The notes below the pieces were generated by a model that was given only the letters and a program-made list of their open reading frames with translations, did not search any database and was not told the DNA's origin. The position numbers were made by a program, and so were the translations under genes. From Ptychodera flava (taxonomy: Eukaryota > Hemichordata > Enteropneusta > Ptychoderidae): a stretch of DNA of 64,000 nucleotides. Where the stretch lies: NCBI RefSeq assembly GCF_041260155.1, contig NC_091948.1, positions 2,034,001-2,098,000 of the forward strand. Reading direction: 5' to 3'. Positions 38,301-47,946 of this stretch are shown here, in pieces. The first letter of the stretch is position 1, and each line of letters opens with the position of its first letter.

Positions 38301-39877
38301 CACTGAGTTGGCGACACATACGGAGGTAAAGAGACAAAGCCTATGGACTTATTTTGTAAATTTTAAATTTTCGGCTTCTTGAAACACATCGAAAGAGAGG
38401 TATGCAAAAATTTGCTGAAAAATATCTTTATTAAGATCGTAAGAGGTTATGCGCTAAGTTATCATACGAGATAATTGTTTTATGTGCAAACACTATATTG
38501 AAATAAAGTCACGGCAGTAGTTATTCTTGCCTGAATAAATCAAGTTGCTTGGTTGACTCTATTGCGTACTTTGAGTCGAAGACAATTCGGATGATACGCT
38601 AGGAAATAACATATAACGGGGAACGCCCATAGATTTGTATTGAAGACTACAACAATGGCTTTTCATACCATCAGAGCATATCGTCTTGCTGAAGTGTAGA
38701 CTCTGCACTTTATGCGTCGTACCATACCGTTTGTGAACGCTTGAGTTAAGCCAATTTTCGAGTTTATTCAAAAAACGTGTCCATGGATTAGATTTTTTGC
38801 CGTTCTTGTCAAAATTTGAACAAAATACGACCATTCAACTGATTTAGTCGTCACGGTAGTCTAACACAAGTTTTAATGCAATTGTATATTGATTATTCTG
38901 AAAGACGGAAAGTTGACCTTCATACCAATCATTGACCTTCATACCAATCAGAAGACAATGCAAGGTAATGCGTGTCTTGCAACAGGGCGATCTAAACTTT
39001 TTATGCAAATTATTTTCTTTTCATGGTTAAGAATAAAATTCAAGAATCAACGTGCAAATGTTTTGGATTAGAGAAATAAATTACCAAAACTTTCCCAATA
39101 TTTAACTTCAAAAGGGCTGCCATGTGTTCACTCTACGGGGAGATTAAATATTTGATTCTTACTGAGAACAAGACGGAGAAAACTTAACTTAGCCCGCAGG
39201 CTTCAAAGTGAGTTCACATAAGCAGCAGTCAACTTAGCATCGTAAAGCTCTTAGTGTCCGAAAATATGTCCTTGAGGCTTAGAGTTTTGGCAAAAGTTCA
39301 TTAAACTGCATTATCGTCGAGTATGTGTCTCGAAGACTACTTTAATACTGCCAACTTCGTGACATGAAGAGTCAAAAATTATGGTACGTGCGCCGGCGGG
39401 AAAGTAGGGTATTTGGCAAAGTGGCCAATGGATTCTCTTTCGGTGAGAACAAGAGCGCCGAGTAATCAATCACATGCTGTTAAATTTATTAAAGATGGCG
39501 GCTTTGCAATTTGATGATATCAACAGGTGGTTGAATGTTTTTGACAAGCTTGGTTAAATCTCAACCTGCAGTCTTTACCACGTTTTTACTGCTACCTTAC
39601 CGGGTTTGTGTCTGGGATTGTCGATAACTACGCCCTCCATTTCAACCGACTGGACTGCAGCAACTTCTGTCTTCTTGCGAGAAATGCCTTTTCTACTTTC
39701 TCCTTCGTGTAAATCTCGTCTGCCTTTCTTACTCGGCTGCTCATTCAGCGGGTTTTCAATCACCACCGCCTCCACTTCAAGTGTGGACGTCGGCGTGTCA
39801 CTGACGGGGCCCAACGAAGGACGCTGCGTCGGATTTTCATCATCCCCGATGCTTTCTACGGTTTCAATCTCCGACAT
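22353..39877 (-). CDS. TRPA1-like ankyrin-repeat cation channel, complete
   Basis: Predicted plasma-membrane sensory cation channel. I could place 25 exons, all with GT-AG ends and compatible phases: 39601-39877, 38015-38136, 37752-37845, 36888-37069, 35800-35910, 35177-35277, 32893-33094, 32320-32403, 31985-32067, 31152-31316, 30469-30586, 30114-30280, 29875-29950, 29520-29570, 29234-29302, 28680-28744, 28219-28360, 27735-27830, 27294-27463, 26147-26276, 25704-25874, 24954-25022, 24307-24465, 23538-23638, 22353-22461. They encode about 1037 residues (human TRPA1 is about 1119): an acidic then basic N tail, about 12 ankyrin repeats (residues about 142-570), six membrane segments (about 640-910), a TRPA-type C region with SLYPESELE, and a coiled coil. 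A sequon (NMT) lies in the S1-S2 loop. The pore motif is MMFREVYY. The cysteines equivalent to human C621, C641 and C665 are absent. Subfamily is certain; orthology to TRPA1 itself is not. Confidence 0.9.
23834..23980. repeat. 49-bp minisatellite, three copies, with internal hairpin
   Basis: GCCCAATCACGGTCCC starts each copy at 23834, 23883 and 23932. Each contains an inverted repeat of the type GGTCCCTCT-ATCAC-AGAGGGACC, perfect in the first unit apart from one base at its end. It lies in the intron between TRPA-like exons 23 and 24. Confidence 0.95.
24752..24833 (-). tRNA. tRNA-Leu (AAG), copy 4
   Basis: The 82-base gene is identical to copy 1, including an intact B box, and a T run lies just downstream on the minus strand (24742-24745). 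It sits inside the intron between TRPA-like exons 22 and 23, on the same strand as the channel gene, and lacks the flanks of the duplicated units. Confidence 0.95.
24954..25874 (-). CDS. TRPA-like exons 21-22: pore loop and S6
   Basis: Exon 25704-25874 carries the pore helix and filter (PRSVLTVGVMMFREVYYEGN) and most of S6 (VFIVFILLTIVISNIV). Exon 24954-25022 completes S6 and the gate with IALAVNDVLRTQ, matching the GLAVGDI region of TRPA1. At the filter, the position of human Gly914 is Arg and that of Asp915 is Glu. Confidence 0.88.
26147..28360 (-). CDS. TRPA-like exons 17-20: S1 to S5
   Basis: Exon 28219-28360 holds S1 (KLFFTGLFFNIVYVIMTCVV) and the NMT sequon. Exon 27735-27830 holds S2, 27294-27463 holds S3-S4, and 26147-26276 holds S5 (LLLFPVIGLGFAFYILLSSE), close to the TRPA1 LAFGLSFYILL signature. 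Phases chain without a break. Confidence 0.88.
26279..26352. repeat. (GA)n microsatellite at TRPA-like 3' splice site
   Basis: About 36 GA units. On the coding strand this is a CT tract running directly into the CAG acceptor of exon 20 (26147-26276), so the microsatellite doubles as the polypyrimidine tract. Confidence 0.95.
26765..26891. mobile_element. Palindromic MITE-like element
   Basis: About 127 bases. The outer AATGTACCCC...GGGGTACATT ends and the inner CCGGCCCATAAT and GCAAACT parts are inverted copies of each other, forming a long imperfect hairpin. It sits in the intron between TRPA-like exons 19 and 20. Confidence 0.75.
27043..27246. mobile_element. TTAA-flanked MITE, copy A
   Basis: Terminal inverted repeats CAAGATTGGAACTAA and TTAGTTCCAATCGTG are flanked on both sides by TTAA (27043-27046 and 27243-27246). 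Two relatives lie at 37234-37442 and 41346-41566. TTAA targets suggest a piggyBac or Kolobok relationship (inference). It lies in a TRPA-like intron. Confidence 0.8.
30048..30089. repeat. (GA)n microsatellite in TRPA-like intron
   Basis: About 21 GA units, only about 24 bases past the donor of exon 12 (30114-30280). On the transcript it is a CU tract. Confidence 0.95.
30114..33094 (-). CDS. TRPA-like exons 7-12: central and C-terminal ankyrin repeats
   Basis: Exons 32893-33094, 32320-32403, 31985-32067, 31152-31316, 30469-30586 and 30114-30280 give about eight ankyrin repeats with clear TPLH and ALHQAA signatures (ETPLHIAARNG, RTPLHIASYYNH, YPVHVAARNG, NTPLHHAAHSG). The last repeat reads KNCLDVAIDRGHEGIAMEI and leads straight into the QWDKCL pre-S1 linker, as in TRPA1. 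Confidence 0.88.
31108..31166. repeat. Duplicated exon-end/splice-donor segment
   Basis: A phrase of about 25 bases, ACATACCTAGTTACGAC with neighbours, occurs twice 32 bases apart. The copy at 31144-31160 contains the real donor of TRPA-like exon 10. The other carries an identical donor context (CTAG then GTATGT). Confidence 0.9.
32724..32815. repeat. (GA)n microsatellite in TRPA-like intron
   Basis: About 45 uninterrupted GA units, about 80 bases past the donor of exon 7 (32893-33094). Confidence 0.95.
33095..35176. other. Large TRPA-like intron 6
   Basis: About 2.1 kb between exons 6 and 7 with no further exon recognised. It includes a run of 16 G at 34001-34016. Confidence 0.5.
35297..35331. 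repeat. (AAAT)n microsatellite
   Basis: About nine TAAA units about 20 bases from the acceptor of TRPA-like exon 6, on its upstream (intron) side. Confidence 0.95.
36130..36802. mobile_element. Foldback element in TRPA-like intron
   Basis: Two arms of about 240 bases are imperfect inverted copies: CCAAGACAAGAAATTGA at the left end and its complement at the right, then TAGATATAGGGGAACATTTT, CTATCACGTGACAGGTAAT and TCGGTTTTCCCTATGTTTT. About 180 bases separate them. It lies between exons 4 and 5. No coding capacity was seen. Confidence 0.85.
37234..37442. mobile_element. TTAA-type MITE, copy B
   Basis: Related over its whole length to 27043-27246. Shared phrases include GGTGCCATATAGCTGAATGT and ATTACAAGTTACTCATAAAA. 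The left end is diverged (GATTTGAACTAA) and the right end is TTAGTTCCAATCGTG. It lies in the intron between exons 3 and 4. Confidence 0.75.
39601..39877 (-). CDS. TRPA-like exon 1 with start codon
   Basis: ATG at 39875-39877 opens an acidic, Ser/Thr/Pro-rich leader (MSEIETVESIGDDENPTQ...). The donor GTAAGG leaves a split Gly codon. The next exon (38015-38136) supplies the basic cluster KRPRKQRRE. No signal peptide is present, as expected for a TRP channel with a cytosolic N terminus. Confidence 0.8.
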
Positions 39878-41345
39878 GGCGTCTTGTGGAGGTTAACTAG
39901 TCTCCGAACAATAACATCGGTGTGAAGGTACAGTTAGAGACTGTGAAAGTAGGTAGAATAGGCCACATTGTCTGCGGATGAACCCGGGGTGAAAGTTCCC
40001 CGGCTTTATTTTTCTTTTAGCCCCACTGTCGACCCTTAAAATGTTATACAACAAAAGAAAAGGCTTTTATAGCTTTAGCTGTTGGGCCATTTTGGCGTAC
40101 TATACTCTATTTGACCTGAGTAAGTTTGAAAAGTTCCATTGACCTTGAACTAGATATCGTATGCAATGATTTGGTTGTGAGTGTAAGAGCCGTTCGACTA
40201 CATAGCAACCGATCCATCACGATCTTCTTAGAAGCGAAAAATGTCTTCCTCTTCGTAAGTGTTACAGCAAACAACGTCACATACGTGACCTGTCAACAAT
40301 AACCACCTTTTTAGAACGCATGTACATTTACTGAAGTCAATCTAGGTCTCCTTAAAGCAAAGAAATCTCCAGGTGGCCAAAATAAGACTGGTTTCTGAGC
40401 AAAACAAAACAGTGACGGGGATTCGTGGCGATTTTATGTCATCTCTAATAAGGCAGTTTTTTATATACAAATTTCTTCAACTTTCATTGGCGACATCAGA
40501 TCCACTACATACTATTATGTGGGTTGAGTCGGATTAAGCATTTGATCGTCCGATTGTTGCGTCTCTTGTTATTCTAAAAGACGGGACATCGTTTCGTATG
40601 GTTGGCAGGGGTTAGGAAGTTTAAATCTATTGAAGGAATGGAAATTTGAATAAAATCGTAAATACATATATGTAAAATATCTCTACCGATATCGGTACAC
40701 AATGAACTTTGACGTCGTTTGATCTCCTTGTAATGGGTTCTATTTGCAGTCGGCCAATTCTAAGTTGCAAACGCTTACTAGTTCAAGTTATTCGACTCAG
40801 AGAGCGGGGTAGTTATGGAATTAAAACTTAAAAGAATAAGCTTATACAACGGAAAGCCAAACTAATACCGTGACCACAAACATACAAAACAATATGCACT
40901 CAGTTGACAGCGTAAGTCTACAGGAAGGTAAAAAAAGTGTTAAAGAGGGCGCACTAACTATCGTGACAACATAGTATAGCAAACTTCGTAATTTCCTTGG
41001 TTGCCAGGTCTGTGGTAATTTGCATTTTAAGTGCGAAAATCGACATCTTCCATACTAGACTACATCCTACCACTTGATAATCTGATGATCTTCCGCGATT
41101 CCGTCCGAGCCGATAAAATCGAAATTCAGTGAAAACGAGGCCGTTTTGGTACGTTATTGTTAATCTGCAGAACCTATCATAATCACAAAATCTCCCAGCT
41201 GAGAATGTAATGGTCTAAGATCAAATTAAAAAAAACCACACACACAAACGGGCGTTTTCATTTCGTTATCGTTTTATTCGTAAACTCTGGAGAATACACA
41301 CTTTTACAAAAACCAGTATTTAAAGAAATTTGGCACAAATCACCT
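39878..41345. other. Upstream region of the TRPA-like gene
   Basis: No coding exon was recognised. The promoter of the minus-strand channel gene should lie here, but I saw no motif I could defend. Confidence 0.3.
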
Positions 41346-41566
41346 ATAACACGATTGTGACTAATTTGGGAAAATTAGATCTTTAAATTGTCAAAAATTC
41401 TCAAATATGTTAGGTGCCCCATAGCTGAAAGTTGCAATATTACAAATTACTCATAGAAACAAGTTTATTGCAAGAAAAGAAAAGCAGATGAGTTTACATT
41501 TGCAAACTAAACCCGCATTACTTCGCTTATCAAGTTACCCCAAATTTAATAGTTCCAATCATGTTT
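41346..41566. mobile_element. TTAA-type MITE, copy C
   Basis: Third member of the family. The left end is AACACGATTGTGACTAA and the right end TAGTTCCAATCATGTTT, with the same internal TAGGTGCC and GCAATATTACAAATTACTCA phrases. It ends about 95 bases past the stop of the first Frizzled-domain gene. Confidence 0.75.
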
Positions 41567-41661
41567 TTGGAAAATCTAGTATTCTAAATATTGTGTAAAA
41601 GATCCGGAAATTTATAGGATATTTCAAAATTTGACTGTGATATTGTTTGATTGACAAAAAC

Positions 41662-42285
41662 TTATGGACGTGCTCTGCACGTACATTGACAGTCACATGT
41701 TTCTTTCTTGGTGTCCTCGCTTAAAACAGGTGGAGTTTTCAACGATTCACGCATCGATGCTTTTTCTGCCGCCTTAGTGATGTCACTATTCGCTGGCTCC
41801 AAGGTCTCTTCGGGATCTTGGATATCGGAACCTACGCATCGCCCGCCAATTGGAAATTGTCGACAATTCACCACATCTGGCCAGGTCAAGCCGGATTTGT
41901 TCAGTAGAGCGCGGCAACCATTCCTTGCTGCCCTGCACAGCGAACGACATGGCGGAATTGGTCGTTCAGTTGCTGTACACGGTGGAGCGTAGACATGGCA
42001 GAGGAAGGGTTTGAGATGAGGCGAACAGGGAAGTTTAGTCAGAGGCAAAAACTGATCGACAACCTGCCCTGCTTCATCTTGTGAGGTTTGATTCAGAAGA
42101 TTCGGAAACAACGCTTCGGAGTAGCCCAGTCCTTGACACAGAGCCACAGTTAACGGCTCGCACCGACGAACGATGTCTCCTGACGCCGTGACGACGAACA
42201 GAGTGATCAGCACCACCAAAATGTGACATGTTGGTTTCGCAGAGTTCATCAATATTCCAGGCCTGCTTACCCTAGATGAAGACAT
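41662..42285 (-). CDS. Secreted Frizzled cysteine-rich-domain protein 1
   Basis: A single-exon frame of 207 residues. Met13 is an alternative start directly before the hydrophobic signal segment CHILVVLITLFVVTASG. Residues about 40-155 form a Frizzled CRD with all ten cysteines in the usual order, including VALCQGLGYSEALFPNLL, LPCSPHLKPFLCHVYAPPC and PIPPCRSLCRAARNGC, very close to true Frizzled receptors. Sequons NQT and NKS are present. There is no seven-helix domain and no netrin-like domain. After a linker of about 45 residues the protein ends TCDCQCTCRARP. The predicted role is extracellular Wnt binding, by family. A GTAAGC near the first Met leaves a 5' intron possible. Confidence 0.85.
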   Translation of the reverse strand: MSSSRVSRPGILMNSAKPTCHILVVLITLFVVTASGDIVRRCEPLTVALCQGLGYSEALFPNLLNQTSQDEAGQVVDQFLPLTKLPCSPHLKPFLCHVYAPPCTATERPIPPCRSLCRAARNGCRALLNKSGLTWPDVVNCRQFPIGGRCVGSDIQDPEETLEPANSDITKAAEKASMRESLKTPPVLSEDTKKETCDCQCTCRARP

Positions 42286-43384
42286 CGCCTTAAAGAGGAA
42301 AATAAAGAAGCAATAATTCCTTTAGTCGCTTTACAGTGCTTTTAACATCAAGTTAAAAGAAACGAGGCTTTATCTGTCTCAATTATAGTCTTTTTACAAA
42401 TTACACTGGACATGGGCTAAGTCAGTGATACATCATGTTGGAGACACGAAAACGATATCTATCTTATGTTTGTTCAAAAAACCAGTACAATTGGTCTATA
42501 TTCTCCCTGAAATACAGCGTTAACAATGCAAACACAACGCGATAAGGAATATCATTATTGACAATGAATTCCACACCGGACGAAAGTTTAGTTCTCAACA
42601 ATAACATTCTACAATACACACACGGGCTGTGTTGAAAAGTTGATATCATTTTGGGAGAAGAACAAGAAACAGCACTTTTAAAACAGAACGAGTTCTAGAA
42701 AATGCATCAAAACTTGCAACAAATTGTATGGTTGGAAAGGACATGATAAAACAGAGTTGTGTTAGAATTAGGGTGAAACCAACAATTATCAGTTCGTCCT
42801 ACTGCGCAGGCTCAAATCCGGAGCTGGCATTTCACCATCGTACCACAACAGTTTCATATGAGCATAATAATCTATTGCCAAGTCCATGGATTTGGACCAA
42901 GCCGAAAGATATACCATAAGCTTATGATTAAAACAGAAGAGATTACCAGGATCGTGGTTCTTTTAAAGTTGCCTACAGGAACTTTTTTAATTTTTAAGAG
43001 AACCTTGACTAGGACCTCTGATATTTTAATTTCAAATGCCAATTCCTAGAAGAGATGCCCATTCAAAGAAGAATACGCACTCAGATGCTTTCATTGCGGT
43101 CAGTGACAGTAAGATCTTGTCACTTACATGTTCATATGGTTTTGAAATGAAACAGTGCTTATTGATCACTGGAAAAATAAACAATGAAAACCTTGCAAAA
43201 GCTTTCCATCATTCACATTTGGTGACGTGGACGTCATGTATCCACATGTACATGTGACACCCCGGGGTGACACCCCCTGTAACGCTAAGCGTGTCTGAGA
43301 ACATGCACACACTGACGTCTCATATAAAGCAATTATGCGTAGTTTGTTTCGGTCTATCATATGGACATGTTTGGGTCAAGACTG
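42286..43384. other. Intergenic interval between Frizzled-domain genes 1 and 2
   Basis: No gene supported. Only short frames were seen. It contains a small GACACCCCGGGGTGACACCC repeat near 43257. Confidence 0.4.
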
Positions 43385-44161
43385 ATGGATGATTCATACA
43401 GCTCTAGTCAATCGCTTTTTCAAAACAAATGCATCACCAATTCAGGGCGGCAGAGATTGTGGTCCATGTGTCTGTGATGAACACTTCGTATATAACATGT
43501 CCGTTAATTCAAACTACGTCAATTAACCTTGCTGACTACCGTTGTGCCTGCATACAGGCCTGTCAAATCTATTTGACTAGCAATCTACAGGGATGCACCA
43601 TTAGATCCCAGGAAGGGAGGCAAGGTTTAGGGTATTCAAATTTCTCTCGCCTTCAAAGATTCTGAGTATACGCGAAGAGAATAAAACGAACTGGACAAAG
43701 GAAGGTGAAAAAGTATTTAACTGTATGTTCGGAAAGAATTTGCCAGTGACAAATTACGTGAAACAATGGTCTGGAATGCAATGTTCTTGAACTCTTGCCG
43801 CCGATGGTAAAAATGAAGTTTGATTCTTAGGTCTTAAAAGTGGAGAGGTGTATTAAAGACGTAGACACGCATTCATCGTAGTTTTTTACACTGACTTCGC
43901 TTTAATTTGTCATAACTGTACGAAATGGAAAGTATGTCTGTCTATGCTATGTATCTCATAAGGGAAGATGGCAGAATTACATATTCTCATCATATTTCAT
44001 AACTACTAACTGTTACTGAAAATAATATTATGCAAATTGTAAAATAAAAAAAATCATTACATTCGGTAGTCCATCATAGGTTTACAAATTCTCAAGGACT
44101 TCATCCCTTATCTCCAGTATACCAAATCGTTACTTTTGATACAACGTGAATTCTTATAAGT

Positions 44162-44911
44162 TCATGGTTGTGATGTGCACTCGCACTGACAGTCACAGGT
44201 TTTTTCGTTAATTTCGTTGTGCAAGGTTGGGGTTGGTGCTAATTCATGCCAGGGAGCGTTTTGATCTGTAGGCTCTCTTCTTTCCGTTGGTAGCGAAGTG
44301 ACGTCGTTGTTTTGTGATCCCGTCGTGAAGCTGAAATTTTCTATGTCGAATTCGATACAAGGTGCTTCTAGCGGACTTTCTGGGAAATTTTGACAGTCCA
44401 GTCTTTCCGGCCACGCTGCCCCATATTCAACAAAAAGTGGGTCACACGCCGCCTTTACCGCTTGACATAGAGGGCGACATGGCGGAATGGGTGTTTTGTC
44501 CTCAGAAAAGAGACTGCACGGTGGCTCGTACACTGAACCACAGAGTAATATCATGGACAGAGTGGCAACACTTGCATGCCTTTTGTTCCATGGTCGTCTC
44601 GGTATTAAAATGAGCTTCAAAGGTGTTAAACTTTTTGGAGGCTTGGTTTGTGGTTGATAATTACACGAGATTATGCGAAACATAAGACGAGATGGCATCG
44701 TACTGCCAGTCGCGTAGCAACCATAGTTACTTTGTGAGCTCTCAGGCCAGAAACACTGCCTCACGCCAATCAAAACATAACACGCCAGCAGTTTCATAAA
44801 CATGTCCTTTCTTGGCGCACGCGTAAAAGACGGTGTGACTGACCGTAAACCATTGAGTAAAACCAGACAGTATCGATAAAAGACTTTCAAATTTGGTTCA
44901 AACACACTCAT
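44162..44911 (-). pseudogene. Frizzled-domain gene 2, N-terminal half replaced by a MITE
   Basis: Residues from about 125 to 249 (44162 to about 44538) match Frizzled-domain protein 3 closely: YEPPCS, PIPPCRPLCQAVKA, the linker TERREPTDQNAPWHE and the tail CDCQCECTSQP. The first half of the frame, with its Met, lies in the MITE at 44539-45225 and has no CRD cysteines. The first three CRD cysteines and the normal signal peptide are missing, and the paralogous N-terminal sequence was not found beyond the MITE. The frame is open for 249 codons, so a chimeric transcript is possible, but a working CRD is unlikely. Confidence 0.75.
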
Positions 44912-45225
44912 TATATATTCATAAAAATATGAGAGGAATTTTTAAAACGGTAAAACCCACTTTCCTGAAGCTCAAAACACTCGCGTTTTCGCCAGCACAT
45001 CAATTCCGATCAGCACCACACGACAACAACAACACAAGCTTTGTCGAACATACTTTCGCTTAACAATTGGTGAAAATCCGAAAATTACCGAAGGGTGCAT
45101 GGTCGGCACTCTTCGGAAAAGAGAGCCAAGAGCTTCGTGAGGCGAGGCAAACATGGATTGCTTACGTAACCGCTTCACGCCTTAAACAATAGCTGTTGCC
45201 ACTCTGTCTATGATATTACTCTGTG
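44539..45225 (-). mobile_element. MITE with CACAGAGTAATATCAT ends, copy 1
   Basis: 687 bases with terminal inverted repeats of about 33 bases (CACAGAGTAATATCAT, then GACAGAGTGGCAACA), very similar to 49319-50021 but in opposite orientation. No clear target duplication was found here, which fits a rearrangement after insertion. Open frames inside it are shared with the other copy and do not look like transposase. Confidence 0.85.
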
Positions 45226-46585
45226 CTTGAATGCACCATGCATGATGGCCAACATTTTGTTGTTGTAATCTTTACTTTCTCTGTCATATGGTTAGTTTTG
45301 AAAATGGCGGAAAATCTACAATAATGTGGAAACGTTTGAAATTACATACCACTTTCCACACTTACAACAGTGTTACACACTTTTTCAGTCTCTAATGGGT
45401 CTTATTCAGAGAAAGTTCTCGGAAAACTGAGGATATTTTGAGATCGGTTTATTACACAGTTGCCGCTTTTGGGGCTTTAATTAATCGGATCATGGAGAAA
45501 AGGCCTAGATTACAGTGGTTCGGTGAAGTTTCTTACGGAAAAAATATCAACAGGTTAAACTACCATGAAATCAAACTGTGTTTAGATCAATTCAAATGTT
45601 ACATATCATTCATAATTATTCGTCATTTATTAGATTAGGTTATGACTCCAAACTAAAACTAAGTAGTTTTTTCTCTGTTATAAAGGTTTGACACTTGTCC
45701 AAAGGTTGTTCCTTAGAGCGTCGAGGCCTGGTGTTTAAGACTGTCTAAGGAAATTCTCAATAACATGCATAACAAAACTTGAATTTACCGGGATCAAGTT
45801 GAACAACATTGACAAAAGGGTCAAGACCAAGTAATACGGACCTGTTTATCGTCAGATATTTCAATGACAGAGGACAAGGTTAAACTGTAAAGGAAGTTTT
45901 AATTTTCAATGAAAGGTTGGACCGGAGGCAATTCAAATATTCCATTATGTAAAATGTGGCCCTCCAACTGACAGGGTTTTTAAGTGTGATGTTCCCAGGG
46001 AGATTCGTCAAAATGACCTGCTACCTGTCCCAAAATTATCTCTCTGGCCCCTATACCTACTCGTATATATGAGTTCCCTAATTGTAATTTGTAGCTGTGT
46101 GCGGTCATTGACCTTACATCATAAAATATCGACTGAACTGTTTTGAGCTATGTCATTGAGTGTATGTCATCAGTTTGAGCAAATCAGTAAACTCCATGAC
46201 GTCAAAGACAATGTCGACCTTCTTGCAAAGCACGCTTTTATAACTCCCGACGATAACAAGTAGCGTACGATTCACTGCAGAGATTAACGATACTGACATA
46301 GCCAAAGCTTCATATCACATTAGAGTTCTCAGAATTAAATGCCTCCAAAAATTAAGTTTTATTAGTCTAGAAAATTCGATAAAATCGATTCTATCATTAT
46401 CATGCAGTATATGCAGTATATGTGAGAATCGATTCAAGCCAAAAGCTAGAGAGTAATGTTTTACTTTTCATCAGTTCATGTCACTTCTCAAATGAGATAA
46501 ACCGTCAACTGTCTGCTTCGGTAGAAATATACAGGGGTATTCTAGCTATAAGGGCAAATAAAACTTTCGATAAACTTCGAACTCA

Positions 46586-47154
46586 CTGAATAATTATTAC
46601 GTTCAATCACACTGAGCAGATCCATTCAGGAGATAGCACTCTACTGGTCATAACAAACATTTTAACATGACGTAAGAACCCATTGAAAAGAAATTAATTA
46701 ATTTTAAAAAAAATTCATCGATTTGGACTAAGTCAAAAACTAAATCATTATGACAGGAGCAAAAAAAACACTTGAACTATGCAAATTGAGGAAGTGGTCA
46801 AAGAACGCCCTCCAAAATTTTACAAGTTAAAATACCTACAACAAGGAAAATTTAAAAGAACCAAAAATTCCCCTCAAAACCTTGCCCCTCATAAAATTTC
46901 TTAAAGCAATCATTCTCTTTACGTCCGATTTTGAAGACCATTGACCGGGACAAAGACATTCTACCTCTGATAGGAACCCCGAAATCGAAAAAGGATACAA
47001 CCAAGAGCTAATGAAAGATTTCCATGTACGCATCGGGTGGTGTGGATGCTATGTGATACTTCCTTTAACGCTTACTAACGTATGACTTACGCTTGGTCTA
47101 CGTCTGTTCATGTTCGTCATCTTGATGGGACACCTCATGTCACAACGGACGGCC
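46586..47154. other. Spacer between tandem segments A and B
   Basis: AT-rich sequence with no gene or clear repeat recognised. Confidence 0.4.
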
Positions 47155-47946
47155 ACGGATGAGTCATACTGCTATCATTCATTGCTCTTCGACAAATGCA
47201 TTAACACTTCAGTGGCACGAGATTGTGGTCCATGTGTATGTGATGGACAAATCACATATGTCTGTCAATTCAAAGCACGTCAATTACCCTTGGTCAACTG
47301 CTGCCATTGTCAACACACAGGCCTATCATGCATGTTTGACCCAGAATCTAACATATCGCAGGGATGCACCACAATATTTCTTTAGAGGGGTGTCAAGATC
47401 GAGGGGTATGCAAATTTCTCTCGCCTCAAACATTTCACTAATAAGTAATTGTCAACTAAGCGAACAGAATGAAACGTACAGTAAAACGAAGGCTAATTTG
47501 ACTTCAGTTTATTTCCTGAAAGAACTTGTCCATCTTTGTTCAATTACGTGTAGCAGTGGTTTAGAACGTATCTTTGCGTTTTGAGATTCTGCCGTCGATA
47601 CTATAAAAGAAGTCTGCAGTATATTTAAAGTGGAGAATTGCAAAATGTTTTTTTTTTCATGATTTTTACGCAGTTTTTTTTCCTTTCCCTTCAGCTTGTC
47701 ATAATGCAGAGTAAAAGAAGGTGTAGAGATGTTTCTCGATTGTGTATGACGCAACAATGAATTTTCTATCAAATCATACTCCTTATCAACGTGTAATGAC
47801 TACTACCAAAGAAATCTGCAATTTTTTAAAGAAAACGACGACCCTTGATAAATCCTCCACCTTGGATTTCAACTCTGGAATCCTTCGGCCAATATCTCGG
47901 ACGTACCATTCTGTTTCTCTTTGATTTAGCATGAGTATGTATATGT

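Larger units (their letters stand above)
43385..46585. repeat. Tandem segment A carrying Frizzled-domain gene 2
   Basis: Diverged direct copy of 47155-50775. Shared phrases include AGATTGTGGTCCATGTGT, GGGATGCACCA, the gene itself, AAGGAAGTTTTAATTTTC and ATAAACTTCG. The order is the same in both. Confidence 0.75.

Noticed and set aside
44972-45178. 68-codon frame also present at 49366-49572
   Set aside because: Both copies lie inside the CACAGAG-ended MITE. The conservation is explained by recent common origin of the MITE, not by a coding constraint.
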